Shown here in pieces: positions 54,341-62,516 of a DNA stretch of 64,000 bases. The position numbers and the translations under genes are program-made. The notes beneath the pieces were generated by a model. It was given only the letters and a program-made list of their open reading frames with translations. It was not told the DNA's origin and made no database searches. The stretch lies in NCBI RefSeq assembly GCF_004765605.1, contig NZ_SRLC01000001.1, forward strand, positions 1,116,001 to 1,180,000, read 5' to 3'. The DNA comes from Hymenobacter aquaticus. GTDB taxonomy: Bacteria; Bacteroidota; Bacteroidia; Cytophagales; Hymenobacteraceae. The first letter of the stretch is position 1. Each line of letters begins with the position of its first letter.

Positions 54341-55063
54341 ATGCGCTACGTCTGGCTCACCTTTCTTACGCTGGCGGCAGGAATGCTGGCTTTCTTCGGC
54401 TGGCAACGCTTCCGCGCCCCGGCGGCCCCCAACCGGGTGGCACTCGTCACGGGCTTGCCGGCCCGCACCGTCTCCGATACCCAATCCGGCGCGCTGGCGG
54501 AAGCCGTCAGCCCCGCCGAACTATCCCGGGCCGACAGCCTCATCGAGTTTGCCATGCGGCAGCTGGGCTCGCCCTACACCTACGCCGGCACCACGCCCAC
54601 CGGCGGGTTCGACTGCTCGGGCTTTCTGCTGTACGTCTACGGGCACTTTGGCGTCAGCGTGCCCCACTCCACGGCCCTGCTCATCGACACCGGCCGGCCC
54701 GTAGCCCGGGAGCAGGCCCGCCGCGGCGACATGGTCATCTTCACCGGCACGGCGGCTACTTCCACCACGCCCGGCCACGCCGGCATCATCATTTCGCTTC
54801 CCGGCCAGCCGTTGCGCTTTATTCATTCCTCCTCGGCCCGCCGCGAATCCGGGGTGAAAGTCAGCCAGGTGGAAGGTACCGACTACGAGCGGCGCTTCAT
54901 GGGCATCCGGCGGGTGCTGGATGTGGCACCGACCGCCGCCGCAAGCGAGGACGAGGCAAAGTCAACCGTAAAAACCAAGGTAACGAGCAAGCCGGCCGGT
55001 GCTGGTGCTACGAAGGTGAAGACCAAGGTAAAAAGCGCCGCTCGCCCCGACGGTACCCGCTAA
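54341..55063 (+). CDS. NlpC/P60 cell-wall peptidase
   Basis: A 240-aa protein with an N-terminal membrane anchor or uncleaved signal (3-20). The NlpC/P60 domain (about 62-190) has Cys92 in GGFDCSGFLLYVY, His146 in TPGHAGIII and His162 in FIHSSS, the catalytic triad. It likely cleaves the D-Glu-diaminopimelate bond of peptidoglycan. The C-terminal 50 residues are Lys/Ala/Thr-rich and may bind the wall. Divergent from the M61 gene. Confidence 0.9.
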   Translation: MRYVWLTFLTLAAGMLAFFGWQRFRAPAAPNRVALVTGLPARTVSDTQSGALAEAVSPAELSRADSLIEFAMRQLGSPYTYAGTTPTGGFDCSGFLLYVYGHFGVSVPHSTALLIDTGRPVAREQARRGDMVIFTGTAATSTTPGHAGIIISLPGQPLRFIHSSSARRESGVKVSQVEGTDYERRFMGIRRVLDVAPTAAASEDEAKSTVKTKVTSKPAGAGATKVKTKVKSAARPDGTR

Positions 55064-55127
55064 CTGACTGCATCTGGGGCGCCAAAAGCATGCTCCCGAA
55101 TAGAAATGGTGGAGTCCGGGCTTCGCT

Positions 55128-55205
55128 CAGATGGCTATAAAAAACGATACCCGGCCGCCTATGCAGAACTTCACAGAGAAGCTGCTGGGCGAACCGGGTA
55201 TCTAA
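55128..55205 (-). terminator. Putative terminator of the minus-strand structured unit
   Basis: GATACCCGG and CCGGGTATC (55146-55202 region) flank a branched loop containing a GCAG/CTGC-CTTC/GAAG hairpin. On the minus strand they are followed by GTTTTTTATAG. Confidence 0.55.
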
Positions 55206-55540
55206 TCCTTCAAATCTTACCAAGCGACGAGTCTGGGGTACAGCCCCGTCATCTGTTGAGTAAGACCTTGCCAGAATGCGGGAACCCGCCCTGAAGGGCT
55301 AACGAAGGTTCCGCGCGAAAGCTGTTGTTAAGCGCGTCCGGCGGTGAAGCGGACTACATTCGACAGGCTTGGCAGGATTTGTTTGGGACTACTAGACATT
55401 TTGTACCTCCTTTCTTTAGATCCGACATCCCCCATCGGCGCTACCCAGCACCTTAGGGCTGCTTAGATGGGGTCGTAGCACTCACTACTGGTTGGTAAAG
55501 TTAAAAGCCCCTGGGATGGTTCAAAATAAAAACAGCTTTT
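55206..55540 (-). ncRNA. Putative structured RNA or leader region
   Basis: Gene-free block with many nested helices. On the minus strand: CCCCATC/GATGGGG enclosing AGCA/TGCT (55426-55473), GTCCG/CGGAC, CGCGC/GCGCG, GCCC-loop-GGGC, GCGG-loop-CCGC, and a long-range pair CTTGCCA/TGGCAGG. A 23-aa reading frame with a strong Shine-Dalgarno lies inside. Class not recognised; strand is inferred from the Shine-Dalgarno and the terminator. Confidence 0.4.
55328..55399 (-). CDS. Putative 23-aa peptide with strong Shine-Dalgarno
   Basis: The frame is MSSSPKQILPSLSNVVRFTA-GRA, then TAA. It is preceded by AGGAGGT six bases upstream (55405-55411 on the plus strand as ACCTCCT). Such a site is very unusual in Bacteroidota, where ribosomes do not normally use Shine-Dalgarno pairing. 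The peptide is basic and Ser-rich. It could be a leader peptide. Coding status unproven; the case rests on the ribosome binding site. Confidence 0.35.
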   Translation of the reverse strand: MSSSPKQILPSLSNVVRFTAGRA

Positions 55541-55753
55541 TTTAGGGCTCTGCCTCTCTTTTCACGCCAGTTGCTTGACCATCAGCGGCTTTTTTTCATT
55601 AAGAAATTTTTAATGAGGTACCCACGAAGGCCGCTTGTATCTTGGCCTTAAACTTGCAATTCACGATTCGATGCAAAAAAATGGCGCATGCAGCGCATTT
55701 CGCCGTTTTCTCCTATCTTTTTCCCGTCAAACCCCACTCACCCCCTTATTTCC

Positions 55754-56194
55754 ATGAAAAAAACCCTGTTCCTCTGCTTGGCGCTCCTGCTGGGCTTCAC
55801 CGGCATTGCTTCGGCCCAAAAACTCTCGCCCCTGGGCATCTGGACCAACGAAGAAAAGAAAGCAACCTTCGAAATCTACCAGCAAGGCGACAAGCTCTAC
55901 GGCAAAATCGTGTCGCTGACCGTGCCCAACGACCCGGCCACGGGCAAGCCCAAGCTCGACTCGCAGAACCCCGACCCCAAGCTGCGCAACCGCCCCCGTC
56001 TGGGCCTAGTGTTCATGAAGGACTTCAAAAAGGACAGCGAGAATAAGTGGGACGATGGCACCATCTACAACCCCGAAGATGGCAAAACCTACTCCTGCTA
56101 CATGAAGGTCCTCAACGCCAACACGATGGAGGTAAAAGGCTACATCGGCTTCTCGCTGATTGGCAAGTCGCAGACCTGGACCCGGGTGAAATAA
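55754..56194 (+). CDS. Secreted DUF2147 protein, copy 1
   Basis: A 146-aa protein with a signal peptide (1-21). The DUF2147 pattern is clear: LSPLGIWTNEEKKATFEIYQ, DKLYGKIVSL, LDSQNPDPKLRNRPRLGL, KWDDGTIYNPEDGKTYSCYM and VKGYIGFSLIGKSQTWTRV. The fold is a small beta-barrel, probably periplasmic, role unknown. It is followed by a terminator and then by a paralogue. Confidence 0.88.
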   Translation: MKKTLFLCLALLLGFTGIASAQKLSPLGIWTNEEKKATFEIYQQGDKLYGKIVSLTVPNDPATGKPKLDSQNPDPKLRNRPRLGLVFMKDFKKDSENKWDDGTIYNPEDGKTYSCYMKVLNANTMEVKGYIGFSLIGKSQTWTRVK

Positions 56195-56220
56195 GCCCGC
56201 CCCACCGCCCTTACACAACG

Positions 56221-56252
56221 AGCGACGCCCTGTTACGGGGCGTCGCTTTTTT
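56221..56252 (+). terminator. Rho-independent terminator
   Basis: AGCGACGCCC and GGGCGTCGCT around TGTTACG, followed by T6. Confidence 0.85.
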
Positions 56253-56323
56253 GTGCTACCTTCCTTCCCGGCAGAAACCTTCAGCGCCCTGCCGCGGTTA
56301 GCCTAGCCACTGCCCCTGCCCCC

Positions 56324-56764
56324 TTGAAAACGCTCCTGCTCGGTCTGCTGCTCTTCCTGGCCTGCTCCTTCGGAGCCGTGGCCCAAACGGTAGTTCCCAT
56401 TGGCATCTGGGCCGACGACACGGGCGAAACCCACATCGAAATCTACCGCTGCGGCGACAAGCTCTGCGGCCGGCTGGTGTGGCTGCGCGAGCCCCAGGAA
56501 ACCAACACCGGCCGCCCCAAAACCGACCTGCGCAACCCCGACCCGGGCAAGCGCACCCAGCTGCTGCACCACCTGACCGTGCTGCACAGCCTGCGCTACA
56601 ATGCCGGGGCCGACCGGTGGGAAGACGGCGAAATCTATGACCCGCAGAACGGCCGCACCTATTCCTGCTACTTGAGCCTGATCAATAAGGACAAGGTGGA
56701 AGTGAAAGGCTACATCGGGTTTGCCCTTATTGGCCGCTCCCACTACTGGTCGCGGGTGCGGTAG
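56324..56764 (+). CDS. Secreted DUF2147 protein, copy 2
   Basis: A 146-aa paralogue of the preceding protein, same length and order of motifs (VVPIGIWADDTGETHIEIYR, DKLCGRLVWL, TDLRNPDPGKRTQL, RWEDGEIYDPQNGRTYSCYL and GYIGFALIGRSHYWSRVR). It starts with TTG (MKTLLLGLLLFLACSFGAVA), and no ATG fits the signal peptide. Cys pairs (RCGDKLCG) are absent from copy 1. It converges on the Gre-like gene with seven bases between. Confidence 0.87.
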   Translation: MKTLLLGLLLFLACSFGAVAQTVVPIGIWADDTGETHIEIYRCGDKLCGRLVWLREPQETNTGRPKTDLRNPDPGKRTQLLHHLTVLHSLRYNAGADRWEDGEIYDPQNGRTYSCYLSLINKDKVEVKGYIGFALIGRSHYWSRVR

Positions 56765-56771
56765 CGCCGGG

Positions 56772-57239
56772 CTAAAATACGTCCTCGATGCGGTAGGGCC
56801 GGCCCCGGAAGCTGAAGGTGTCGCCGACCCGGCAGCCGGCCATGGCCTGGTAGAGCGGTGAAAAGGCGGAAATGGCAAAGTACGGCTCTCCTTCAACGCT
56901 GATTTCGCCTAGGCTCAGGGCAATGTAAAACCGCTGGGCACTGGTGACGACGACGGTGCCCACGCCGGGCTGGTCTTTGGGCGAGCGGGCTTCGGGCACC
57001 CGCCGCAGAGCCTGCAGGCCGGTCAGGGCTTCGTCGAGCTGGCGGGCAAACAGGTCGCGCTGCAGCTGGCAGGTTTCCCGGAACGACTCGAAGGTATCTT
57101 CCGTGCTGCCCTGGGTTTCGAGGGCACTTTCCTCCAGGGCGAGCATGGCCTGCCGGGCCGTGTCGGCTTTCTGCTGCTGCACGCGGCGGCATTCGCCGAG
57201 GAGCTGCTGCTTGAGAACGGTACGTTGTTTGGTAGTCAT
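56772..57239 (-). CDS. GreA/GreB-family transcription factor
   Basis: A 155-aa protein with an N-terminal antiparallel coiled coil (about 1-80; QQQKADTARQAMLALEESALETQG, with acidic residues at the tip, STEDTFES) and a C-terminal FKBP-like domain (about 90-155; GTVVVTSAQRFYIALSLG, FSPLYQAMAGCRVGDTFSF and PYRIEDVF). This matches Gre-type factors that enter the RNA-polymerase secondary channel. The weak acidic tip means transcript-cleavage activity is uncertain. Often misnamed 3-oxoacyl-ACP synthase. Confidence 0.78.
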   Translation of the reverse strand: MTTKQRTVLKQQLLGECRRVQQQKADTARQAMLALEESALETQGSTEDTFESFRETCQLQRDLFARQLDEALTGLQALRRVPEARSPKDQPGVGTVVVTSAQRFYIALSLGEISVEGEPYFAISAFSPLYQAMAGCRVGDTFSFRGRPYRIEDVF

Positions 57240-57358
57240 AGAGTAGCGGACAAAGAAAAATATAGACCGGAAAAGACGCCCGCTGCTGATGCCGGCTGCG
57301 TCTGTCCCAAAAACTATTTTTAGTGCCGAGTGTTTGTTCTCAAAATCAGTTCTCTCCC

Positions 57359-57991
57359 TTGCTTTCCTTTCTGAAGAAGATATTCGCCGCTGACCGCTCC
57401 TCCGCCGACGCGACCAGCTGGCAGCCTTTGCGGCGCACGCCGGCTCAGGTGCGGGCGCACCAGCAGTGGGTAGAGCAGCAGGTGTATCTGAACTGGATGG
57501 GGCCCTTCTTCAAAGCGTATCACTTTCAGAAGACCGGCGTGTGTGCCCGCCAGCTGCGGGTGCAACTCATCAAGGACCAGGGCCGGCAGGGCGCTTTGTT
57601 TTTCTACGACCCCAGCATTGGGCCCGGCAACTTCCGCCACCTCTTCGACTTCATCCGGGACCAGGTGCTGCAGCAGGGCTACAATGCCTCGGTATCGGAC
57701 CACCGCCTGCTGAAGCATGAGCGCTACGCCGAAAGCATCGAAAAGCACTTTCTGAAGCCCCACCCGAACGACTGCTCGGCCACGGGCCGCTGCAATCAGC
57801 GCTACGGCAACGTAACCGTGGACTTGGTCAGCATCAACGGGCAGCCGGGCTTCATCCGCTTTTTCGCCAACGCCTACCACGACAGCATCTTCACGCCGGC
57901 GGCGTCCTTTGACGAGCTCATGGAGCAGACCTTCAACCTGCCAGCCGCCCCGCCCGAAGTGCAGCAGCGCATTGCGCAGTACTACAAGTAG
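57359..57991 (+). CDS. Protein of unknown function
   Basis: A 210-aa soluble protein starting MLSFLKKIFAADRSS (TTG 57359). An alternative GTG start at 57323 lies beside TATTTTTA (57316-57323), a promoter-like element, and is less likely. Central VYLNWMGPFFKAYHFQKTG and ALFFYDPSIGPGNFRHLFDFIRD, and a Cys/His-containing stretch HPNDCSATGRCNQRYGN. No family recognised. It is monocistronic with a strong terminator. Confidence 0.65.
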   Translation: MLSFLKKIFAADRSSADATSWQPLRRTPAQVRAHQQWVEQQVYLNWMGPFFKAYHFQKTGVCARQLRVQLIKDQGRQGALFFYDPSIGPGNFRHLFDFIRDQVLQQGYNASVSDHRLLKHERYAESIEKHFLKPHPNDCSATGRCNQRYGNVTVDLVSINGQPGFIRFFANAYHDSIFTPAASFDELMEQTFNLPAAPPEVQQRIAQYYK

Positions 57992-58007
57992 AGCCCCTCA
58001 GAAACAT

Positions 58008-58045
58008 AAAAAAAGCCCCGCCGAAGTATCGGCGGGGCTTTTTTT
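58008..58045. terminator. Bidirectional terminator
   Basis: AAAAAAAGCCCCGCC and its exact complement around an 8-nt loop, between convergent genes. Confidence 0.9.
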
Positions 58046-58063
58046 GTGGGGTAACCCGGGCGG

Positions 58064-60070
58064 TTACTCGCGCACGAAGCGGGCGAAGGACACCTCGCCT
58101 TCGGGGGTAGTCAGGCGCAGGTGGTAGAGGCCCGGCGCAAGCGGACGGGTATCCAGGGTGGGCTGGGCGGCCCCGACGGTGCGGAGCAGCACCACGCGGC
58201 CCGTCACGTCGGTGATTTCGGCCTGGGCGGTGCGCATCGTCAGGTTAGCCAGCCGCAGGGTTTCGCGGCACGGGTTCGGATACACTGTAACGGCGGCCAT
58301 GGAAGCGGCATTTTTCGTGGACAGCGTATTGTCTCGCACGGCCGTGCTGCTGCCGTTGAGAATCCACTGGTTGGGGTCGAGCTGAATGCTGCTGACGGTG
58401 GCGGCCACGGGCAGCGTGAAGGTGGAAACCAGCTGGCTCTGGCGCAGGCGCACAACCTGGTTGGTACCGTTGCTGTAGTTGATGCGGTAGTCCAGCTCGG
58501 TGTCGAAGAAAGGCGTGACAGTGGGCAGGGAAGGCGTTTCGGTCGAGCGGATATAGAGCGAGCTGCCCACCTGGTTCCAGCGCACGGCGAAGGAAGGGTA
58601 GCCTTCCCCCCGAATCCACTGCTGGAAGAAATAGTCGAGGGAGCGGCCGGCTTCGGCTTCGAAAATGCGCTGCATGTCCAGGGTGCGGGCCGTGCTGCCG
58701 CCGAAGCGGGTCTGGTACGTGCGCAGGGCCCGGAAAAACTTCACGTCGTCGTTGAGCAGGTAGCGCAGCATGTGAATCACGGTGGCGCCCTTCTTATAGC
58801 TCAGGCGGCTGCTGAAGATACGGCCCACGTTGGTGGTGTCGGCCGCGGGCACCAGCACGCTACCCCCGGTGCTTTGCAGACTGAAGGCGTGGGCGTTATC
58901 CATCCAGGAGCGGGCGCTGGCCGCCGTGGCAAAAGCATTGAGCGACAGGTACTCGCCGTAGGAGGCAAAGCTTTCGTTCAGCCAGATGTCGCGCCAGGAG
59001 GCGCAGGTCACGTTGTCGCCGAACCACTGGTGAAACAGCTCGTGGGCGGTCAGCGTGAAGGTGAAGCCGTCCTGGGTGGTCATGGTCTGGTGCTCCATGC
59101 CGCCGCCGATGGGGCCCATCGAGTGGCCGTACTTTTCCTTGGCGAAGGGGTACAGCCCTATCAGGTTCGAGAAGTTTTCGATAAAGCCCGGGGTACGGTC
59201 GATTTCCGTGCGGTAGTCGTTGAGCGCGGCCGTGTTGTAGAGGTAGTTGACGATGGGAATCTGGGGCCCGCCCGCGGGGTTGGCGTAGTTGACGTACTCC
59301 ACGTAGGGAGCCACGGCCACCGAAATCAGGTAGTAGGCAATGGGGTAGCGCGACTTCCACTCGTAGCGGCTTTTGCCGTTGGGGCGGGGCGTCACCTGGG
59401 TCAGCACGCCGTTGGAGCCCACTTTGTTGAGACTGGCGGTCGTCACCCACACGTCGCTGGAGTCGGCCTTGTCGGTCAGCACCTGCTTGCAGGGCCACCA
59501 CTCGTAGGCATTGAAGGGCTCACTCAGGCTCCAGGTCACGGGCACGCCGTAATCCGGGTCGATGGCGGTATCCAGGGCGTTGCCGATGGCGGCCGAGTTG
59601 CCGTTGGGCGCCGTGCCGCGGTAATAGATATAGGCGTTGAAGAGCGTGCCCGCCGGCACTGCCTGGGCCAGCTTCACGGTTACGTCGCCGGCGGCGCGGC
59701 GCGTGCCCACGACTTTTTTGCTGTTCACCACCACCGAGTCGATGGTGAGCGTCGGGTACAGCTCAAACGCCAGCGAGTCGAGGGCTTGGCCGCCGTTCAG
59801 GGCCAGCATGCGCACCGAGCCGCCCACGGCGCGGGAGTTATTTTCCAGCGTAATGTCGAGCTTGTAGTATTTCACGTCGTAGCGCTCCATCTTCTGACGG
59901 TGGCGCACGGTGGCGGCCGGCTGGCGCAGGGCCGCGCTCTGGTGCATCTGGGCGCAGTTGCGGGCGGCCGTGCCGTCGAGGTCGGCGGGCTGGGCGCGGT
60001 AGGTTGGAATCTGGGCCTGGGCCGCTCCGGCGAGCAGGCAGGCCACTAACGAGTATACGATTTTACGCAT
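58064..60070 (-). CDS. M1 family aminopeptidase with T9SS type A sorting domain
   Basis: A 668-aa secreted zinc peptidase. Signal peptide (1-19). N-terminal beta domain, then GGGMEHQTM (exopeptidase motif) and the zinc site His343-Glu344-His347 in HELFHQW with Glu366 in WLNESFASY. After the catalytic domain (to about 480) a beta-rich region precedes the C-terminal sorting domain (about 590-668): VYPNPCRETLRL, TDVTGRVVLLRTV and PGLYHLRLTTPEGEVSFARFVRE. That ending marks export by the type IX system to the cell surface. Confidence 0.92.
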   Translation of the reverse strand: MRKIVYSLVACLLAGAAQAQIPTYRAQPADLDGTAARNCAQMHQSAALRQPAATVRHRQKMERYDVKYYKLDITLENNSRAVGGSVRMLALNGGQALDSLAFELYPTLTIDSVVVNSKKVVGTRRAAGDVTVKLAQAVPAGTLFNAYIYYRGTAPNGNSAAIGNALDTAIDPDYGVPVTWSLSEPFNAYEWWPCKQVLTDKADSSDVWVTTASLNKVGSNGVLTQVTPRPNGKSRYEWKSRYPIAYYLISVAVAPYVEYVNYANPAGGPQIPIVNYLYNTAALNDYRTEIDRTPGFIENFSNLIGLYPFAKEKYGHSMGPIGGGMEHQTMTTQDGFTFTLTAHELFHQWFGDNVTCASWRDIWLNESFASYGEYLSLNAFATAASARSWMDNAHAFSLQSTGGSVLVPAADTTNVGRIFSSRLSYKKGATVIHMLRYLLNDDVKFFRALRTYQTRFGGSTARTLDMQRIFEAEAGRSLDYFFQQWIRGEGYPSFAVRWNQVGSSLYIRSTETPSLPTVTPFFDTELDYRINYSNGTNQVVRLRQSQLVSTFTLPVAATVSSIQLDPNQWILNGSSTAVRDNTLSTKNAASMAAVTVYPNPCRETLRLANLTMRTAQAEITDVTGRVVLLRTVGAAQPTLDTRPLAPGLYHLRLTTPEGEVSFARFVRE

Positions 60071-60193
60071 GCAATAAGGAGAATGAAAGGAGCCTGGGCG
60101 GAGCGCCCTACGACCCGTGGGAATTGAGTTGGCTAAGATACGCAGCCGGCCACAAACCTGGGGCCGGCGCTGGGGTTACGCAGGCAGGTTTCG

Positions 60194-60201
60194 TATCTTT
60201 A
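60194..60201 (+). promoter_or_regulatory. Putative -7 element of the type B cargo gene
   Basis: TATCTTTA, one base off TAnnTTTG, 22 bp before the ATG at 60223. Confidence 0.4.
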
Positions 60202-60222
60202 GACAGCCTTACCCCCCATATT

Positions 60223-62433
60223 ATGCCTCGACTTCTATCTTCAGTTTTTTGGGTTCTGCTGCTGCTGCTCGTGGCGGCCGGGCCGGCGCGGGCCACGCAC
60301 ATCGTCGGCGGCGAGCTGGATCTGCAACACCAGTCCGGCAGCCGCTACCGCATCAACCTGAACCTGTACTTCGACGCGGTGTACGGCAACCCCGGCGCGC
60401 TGGATAACACGCTAACGGTCAGCATCTTTGAAAAGGACACCGACCGGCGGATGCTGAACCTGACGTTGCCCCTGGTGGCCAACACCAACGTGACCTACTC
60501 CAACATTGCCTGCACGCTGCCCATCCTGAGCACGCGCCGCATTCAGTATTCCAGCCTGATTGATTTGCCGGCCACTACCTACACCAACCCGGCGGGCTAC
60601 TACGCGGCCGTGGAGCGGTGCTGCCGCAACAACAACATCCGCAACATCCGCAACCCCGGCAACGCGGGCCAAACCTACTACCTGGAGTTTCCGGCCGTGG
60701 TGCGCAACGGTAAGCCCTTTATCAACTCCACGCCCCGCATCTTCCCGCCCCTGAGCGACTATGCCTGCCGCGGCGACCTGTTCTACTACGACTTCGGCGG
60801 CCAAGACGTGGACGGCGACTCGCTGGTGTATGAGCTGTCGACGCCCCTGAACGGCCACTCTACCTCCACCGTGCCCAAGCCCGCCGCGGCCGACCCGCTG
60901 CCCTACAGCCCGATTCAGTGGCAGCCCGGCCTCAACGTGCTCAACCAGATTCCCGGCGACCCGGCCCTGACGGTGAACCGCGCCACGGGCCGGCTACAGG
61001 TGCGGCCCAACCAATTGGGCTTGTTCGTGTTCGGCATCAAATGCTCGGAATACCGCGACGGGGAGAAAATCAGCGAGGTGCGGCGCGACTTTCAGCTCCA
61101 GGTCATCGACTGCCCGCGCAACTCCGAGCCGACGATGAGCGTGTTTTCGGCCGGCGCGACCAAGGCTTACCAGCCGGGGGTAGACGTGCTGAAGCTGGAG
61201 CCCGGCAAGAGCCGCTGCCTTACCCTGCGCTTCACCGACCCCGACCCCGACTCCCGCCTGACCCTGTCGTTGTACCCGGTCAACTTCACGGCCCCGCTGC
61301 CCAGTGTCTCGCTTCTGCAGGGCACGGTCCACAAGCCGGGGGCCCCCGATACGCTGGTGTCGCAGCTCTGCTTTCCCAGCTGCACCGACACCAAAGGCAA
61401 GGTGTACCTGCTCGACGTAATCGTGGCCGACAACGGCTGCAGCCTGCCCAAACGCGACACGGTGCGCGTGGCCTTCACCGCCGTGCCCGACCCCAACAGT
61501 CCGCCCCAGGTGGCTACCACGGCCGGGCCGGGTTTGCCGCTGCGCGTGCGCATCGGCGACCTGGTCACGTTCCAGGTGACGGGCCAGGATGCCGACGCCG
61601 ACCCCGTGACGCTGGAAATGAGCGGCCGGGGCTTCGCGCCGGCCAGCGTGGGGGCGGCGCTGATGCAGAACGGCGGGGTGGGCTCCCCGGTGAGCGGCAC
61701 CTTTACCTGGCGCGTGCCCTGCCCGCCCACCGACAAGTTTCTCTACGAGTTTGAGTTTGCCGCCGCCGCCGCGCCCTGCAACCTGCGGCAGGCCTCGCCC
61801 CCGCTGGTTATTCCCATTCAGATTGACTATGCCAACACCCCGCCCACGCTGGCCCTGGCCCTGGCCGACACGGTTACGGTAATCAAACGGCAGCTGGGAG
61901 AGCCGTTCCGCATGACGATGGAGGGCCTGGACTCCGACGTGGACCCCTTGACGCTCACGGCCACGGCCAACGGCCTCGACCTGGCGGCGGCCGGCATGCG
62001 CTTCACCGCCCAGAACGGCGCGGGCAAAGCCACCGGCCTGCTCGAATGGACGCCCAACTGCGCCCTGGCCGCTGCCAGCCGGATGGACGTGACGTTCCGG
62101 TTGCAGGAAACCACCTGCCGGCCCGTGCCCAAAACCCGCACCCTGCGCTTCGAGGTGGTGCGGCCCGTGGCCCAGCCCTTCCTGCCGCCCAACGTCTTCA
62201 CGCCCAACAACGACCAGAACCACGACTTCTTCGAGCTGCCCAGCCTGCCGCCCGACTTCTGCGACTCGCGCCTGGCCAACATCAAAATCTTCAGCCGCTG
62301 GGGCAACCTCGTCTACCAGACCACCGACCGGACTTTCAAGTGGGACGGGGGCGGCCTGCCCGCCGGCGTGTACTTCCTGCTCATTGAGTTTACCGACAAA
62401 AGCTACAAGGGCACGGTGACCATCGCGCCCTAG
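60223..62433 (+). CDS. Surface protein with T9SS type B (gliding-associated) C-terminal domain
   Basis: A 736-aa protein with a signal peptide (1-24, ending ARA). It consists of repeated beta-sandwich segments of about 90-120 residues, with cadherin- or Ig-like features (FTDPDPDSRLTLSLYP, VTGQDADADPVTLEMSG and MEGLDSDVDPLTLTA carry acidic Ca-binding-like loops). The last 90 residues, from NVFTPNNDQNHDFFELPSLP through KIFSRWGNLVYQTTDRTFKW to the end, are the gliding motility-associated CHU_C domain, a type B T9SS signal. Role probably adhesion or surface structure. The start at 60223 is set by the signal peptide. Confidence 0.9.
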   Translation: MPRLLSSVFWVLLLLLVAAGPARATHIVGGELDLQHQSGSRYRINLNLYFDAVYGNPGALDNTLTVSIFEKDTDRRMLNLTLPLVANTNVTYSNIACTLPILSTRRIQYSSLIDLPATTYTNPAGYYAAVERCCRNNNIRNIRNPGNAGQTYYLEFPAVVRNGKPFINSTPRIFPPLSDYACRGDLFYYDFGGQDVDGDSLVYELSTPLNGHSTSTVPKPAAADPLPYSPIQWQPGLNVLNQIPGDPALTVNRATGRLQVRPNQLGLFVFGIKCSEYRDGEKISEVRRDFQLQVIDCPRNSEPTMSVFSAGATKAYQPGVDVLKLEPGKSRCLTLRFTDPDPDSRLTLSLYPVNFTAPLPSVSLLQGTVHKPGAPDTLVSQLCFPSCTDTKGKVYLLDVIVADNGCSLPKRDTVRVAFTAVPDPNSPPQVATTAGPGLPLRVRIGDLVTFQVTGQDADADPVTLEMSGRGFAPASVGAALMQNGGVGSPVSGTFTWRVPCPPTDKFLYEFEFAAAAAPCNLRQASPPLVIPIQIDYANTPPTLALALADTVTVIKRQLGEPFRMTMEGLDSDVDPLTLTATANGLDLAAAGMRFTAQNGAGKATGLLEWTPNCALAAASRMDVTFRLQETTCRPVPKTRTLRFEVVRPVAQPFLPPNVFTPNNDQNHDFFELPSLPPDFCDSRLANIKIFSRWGNLVYQTTDRTFKWDGGGLPAGVYFLLIEFTDKSYKGTVTIAP

Positions 62434-62440
62434 CCGGAGG

Positions 62441-62504
62441 CCTTGCCGCCCACGAAAAAGCCCCGCCTCAGAGTTGAGTCGGGGCTTTTTCGTGGGCGGC
62501 AAGG
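62441..62504. terminator. Long bidirectional terminator
   Basis: Perfect 25-bp arms (62441-62465 and 62480-62504) around a 14-nt loop, with A5/T5 inside, between convergent genes. Confidence 0.9.
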
Positions 62505-62516
62505 CCGTTGGGAAGG

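Noticed and set aside
55206..55400. Group II intron fragment
   Set aside because: Dense helices and a Shine-Dalgarno frame suggested it, but no 5' GUGYG start, no domain V and no reverse transcriptase were found. Kept as an unclassified structured region.
55420..55475. 5S rRNA fragment on the minus strand
   Set aside because: TAGCGCCGATGG resembles a 5S segment, but flanks and overall length do not fit a 5S fold.
58121..60049. 642-aa plus-strand reading frame across the M1 aminopeptidase gene
   Set aside because: Gly/Val/His-rich antisense shadow; the minus strand has catalytic motifs and a sorting domain.
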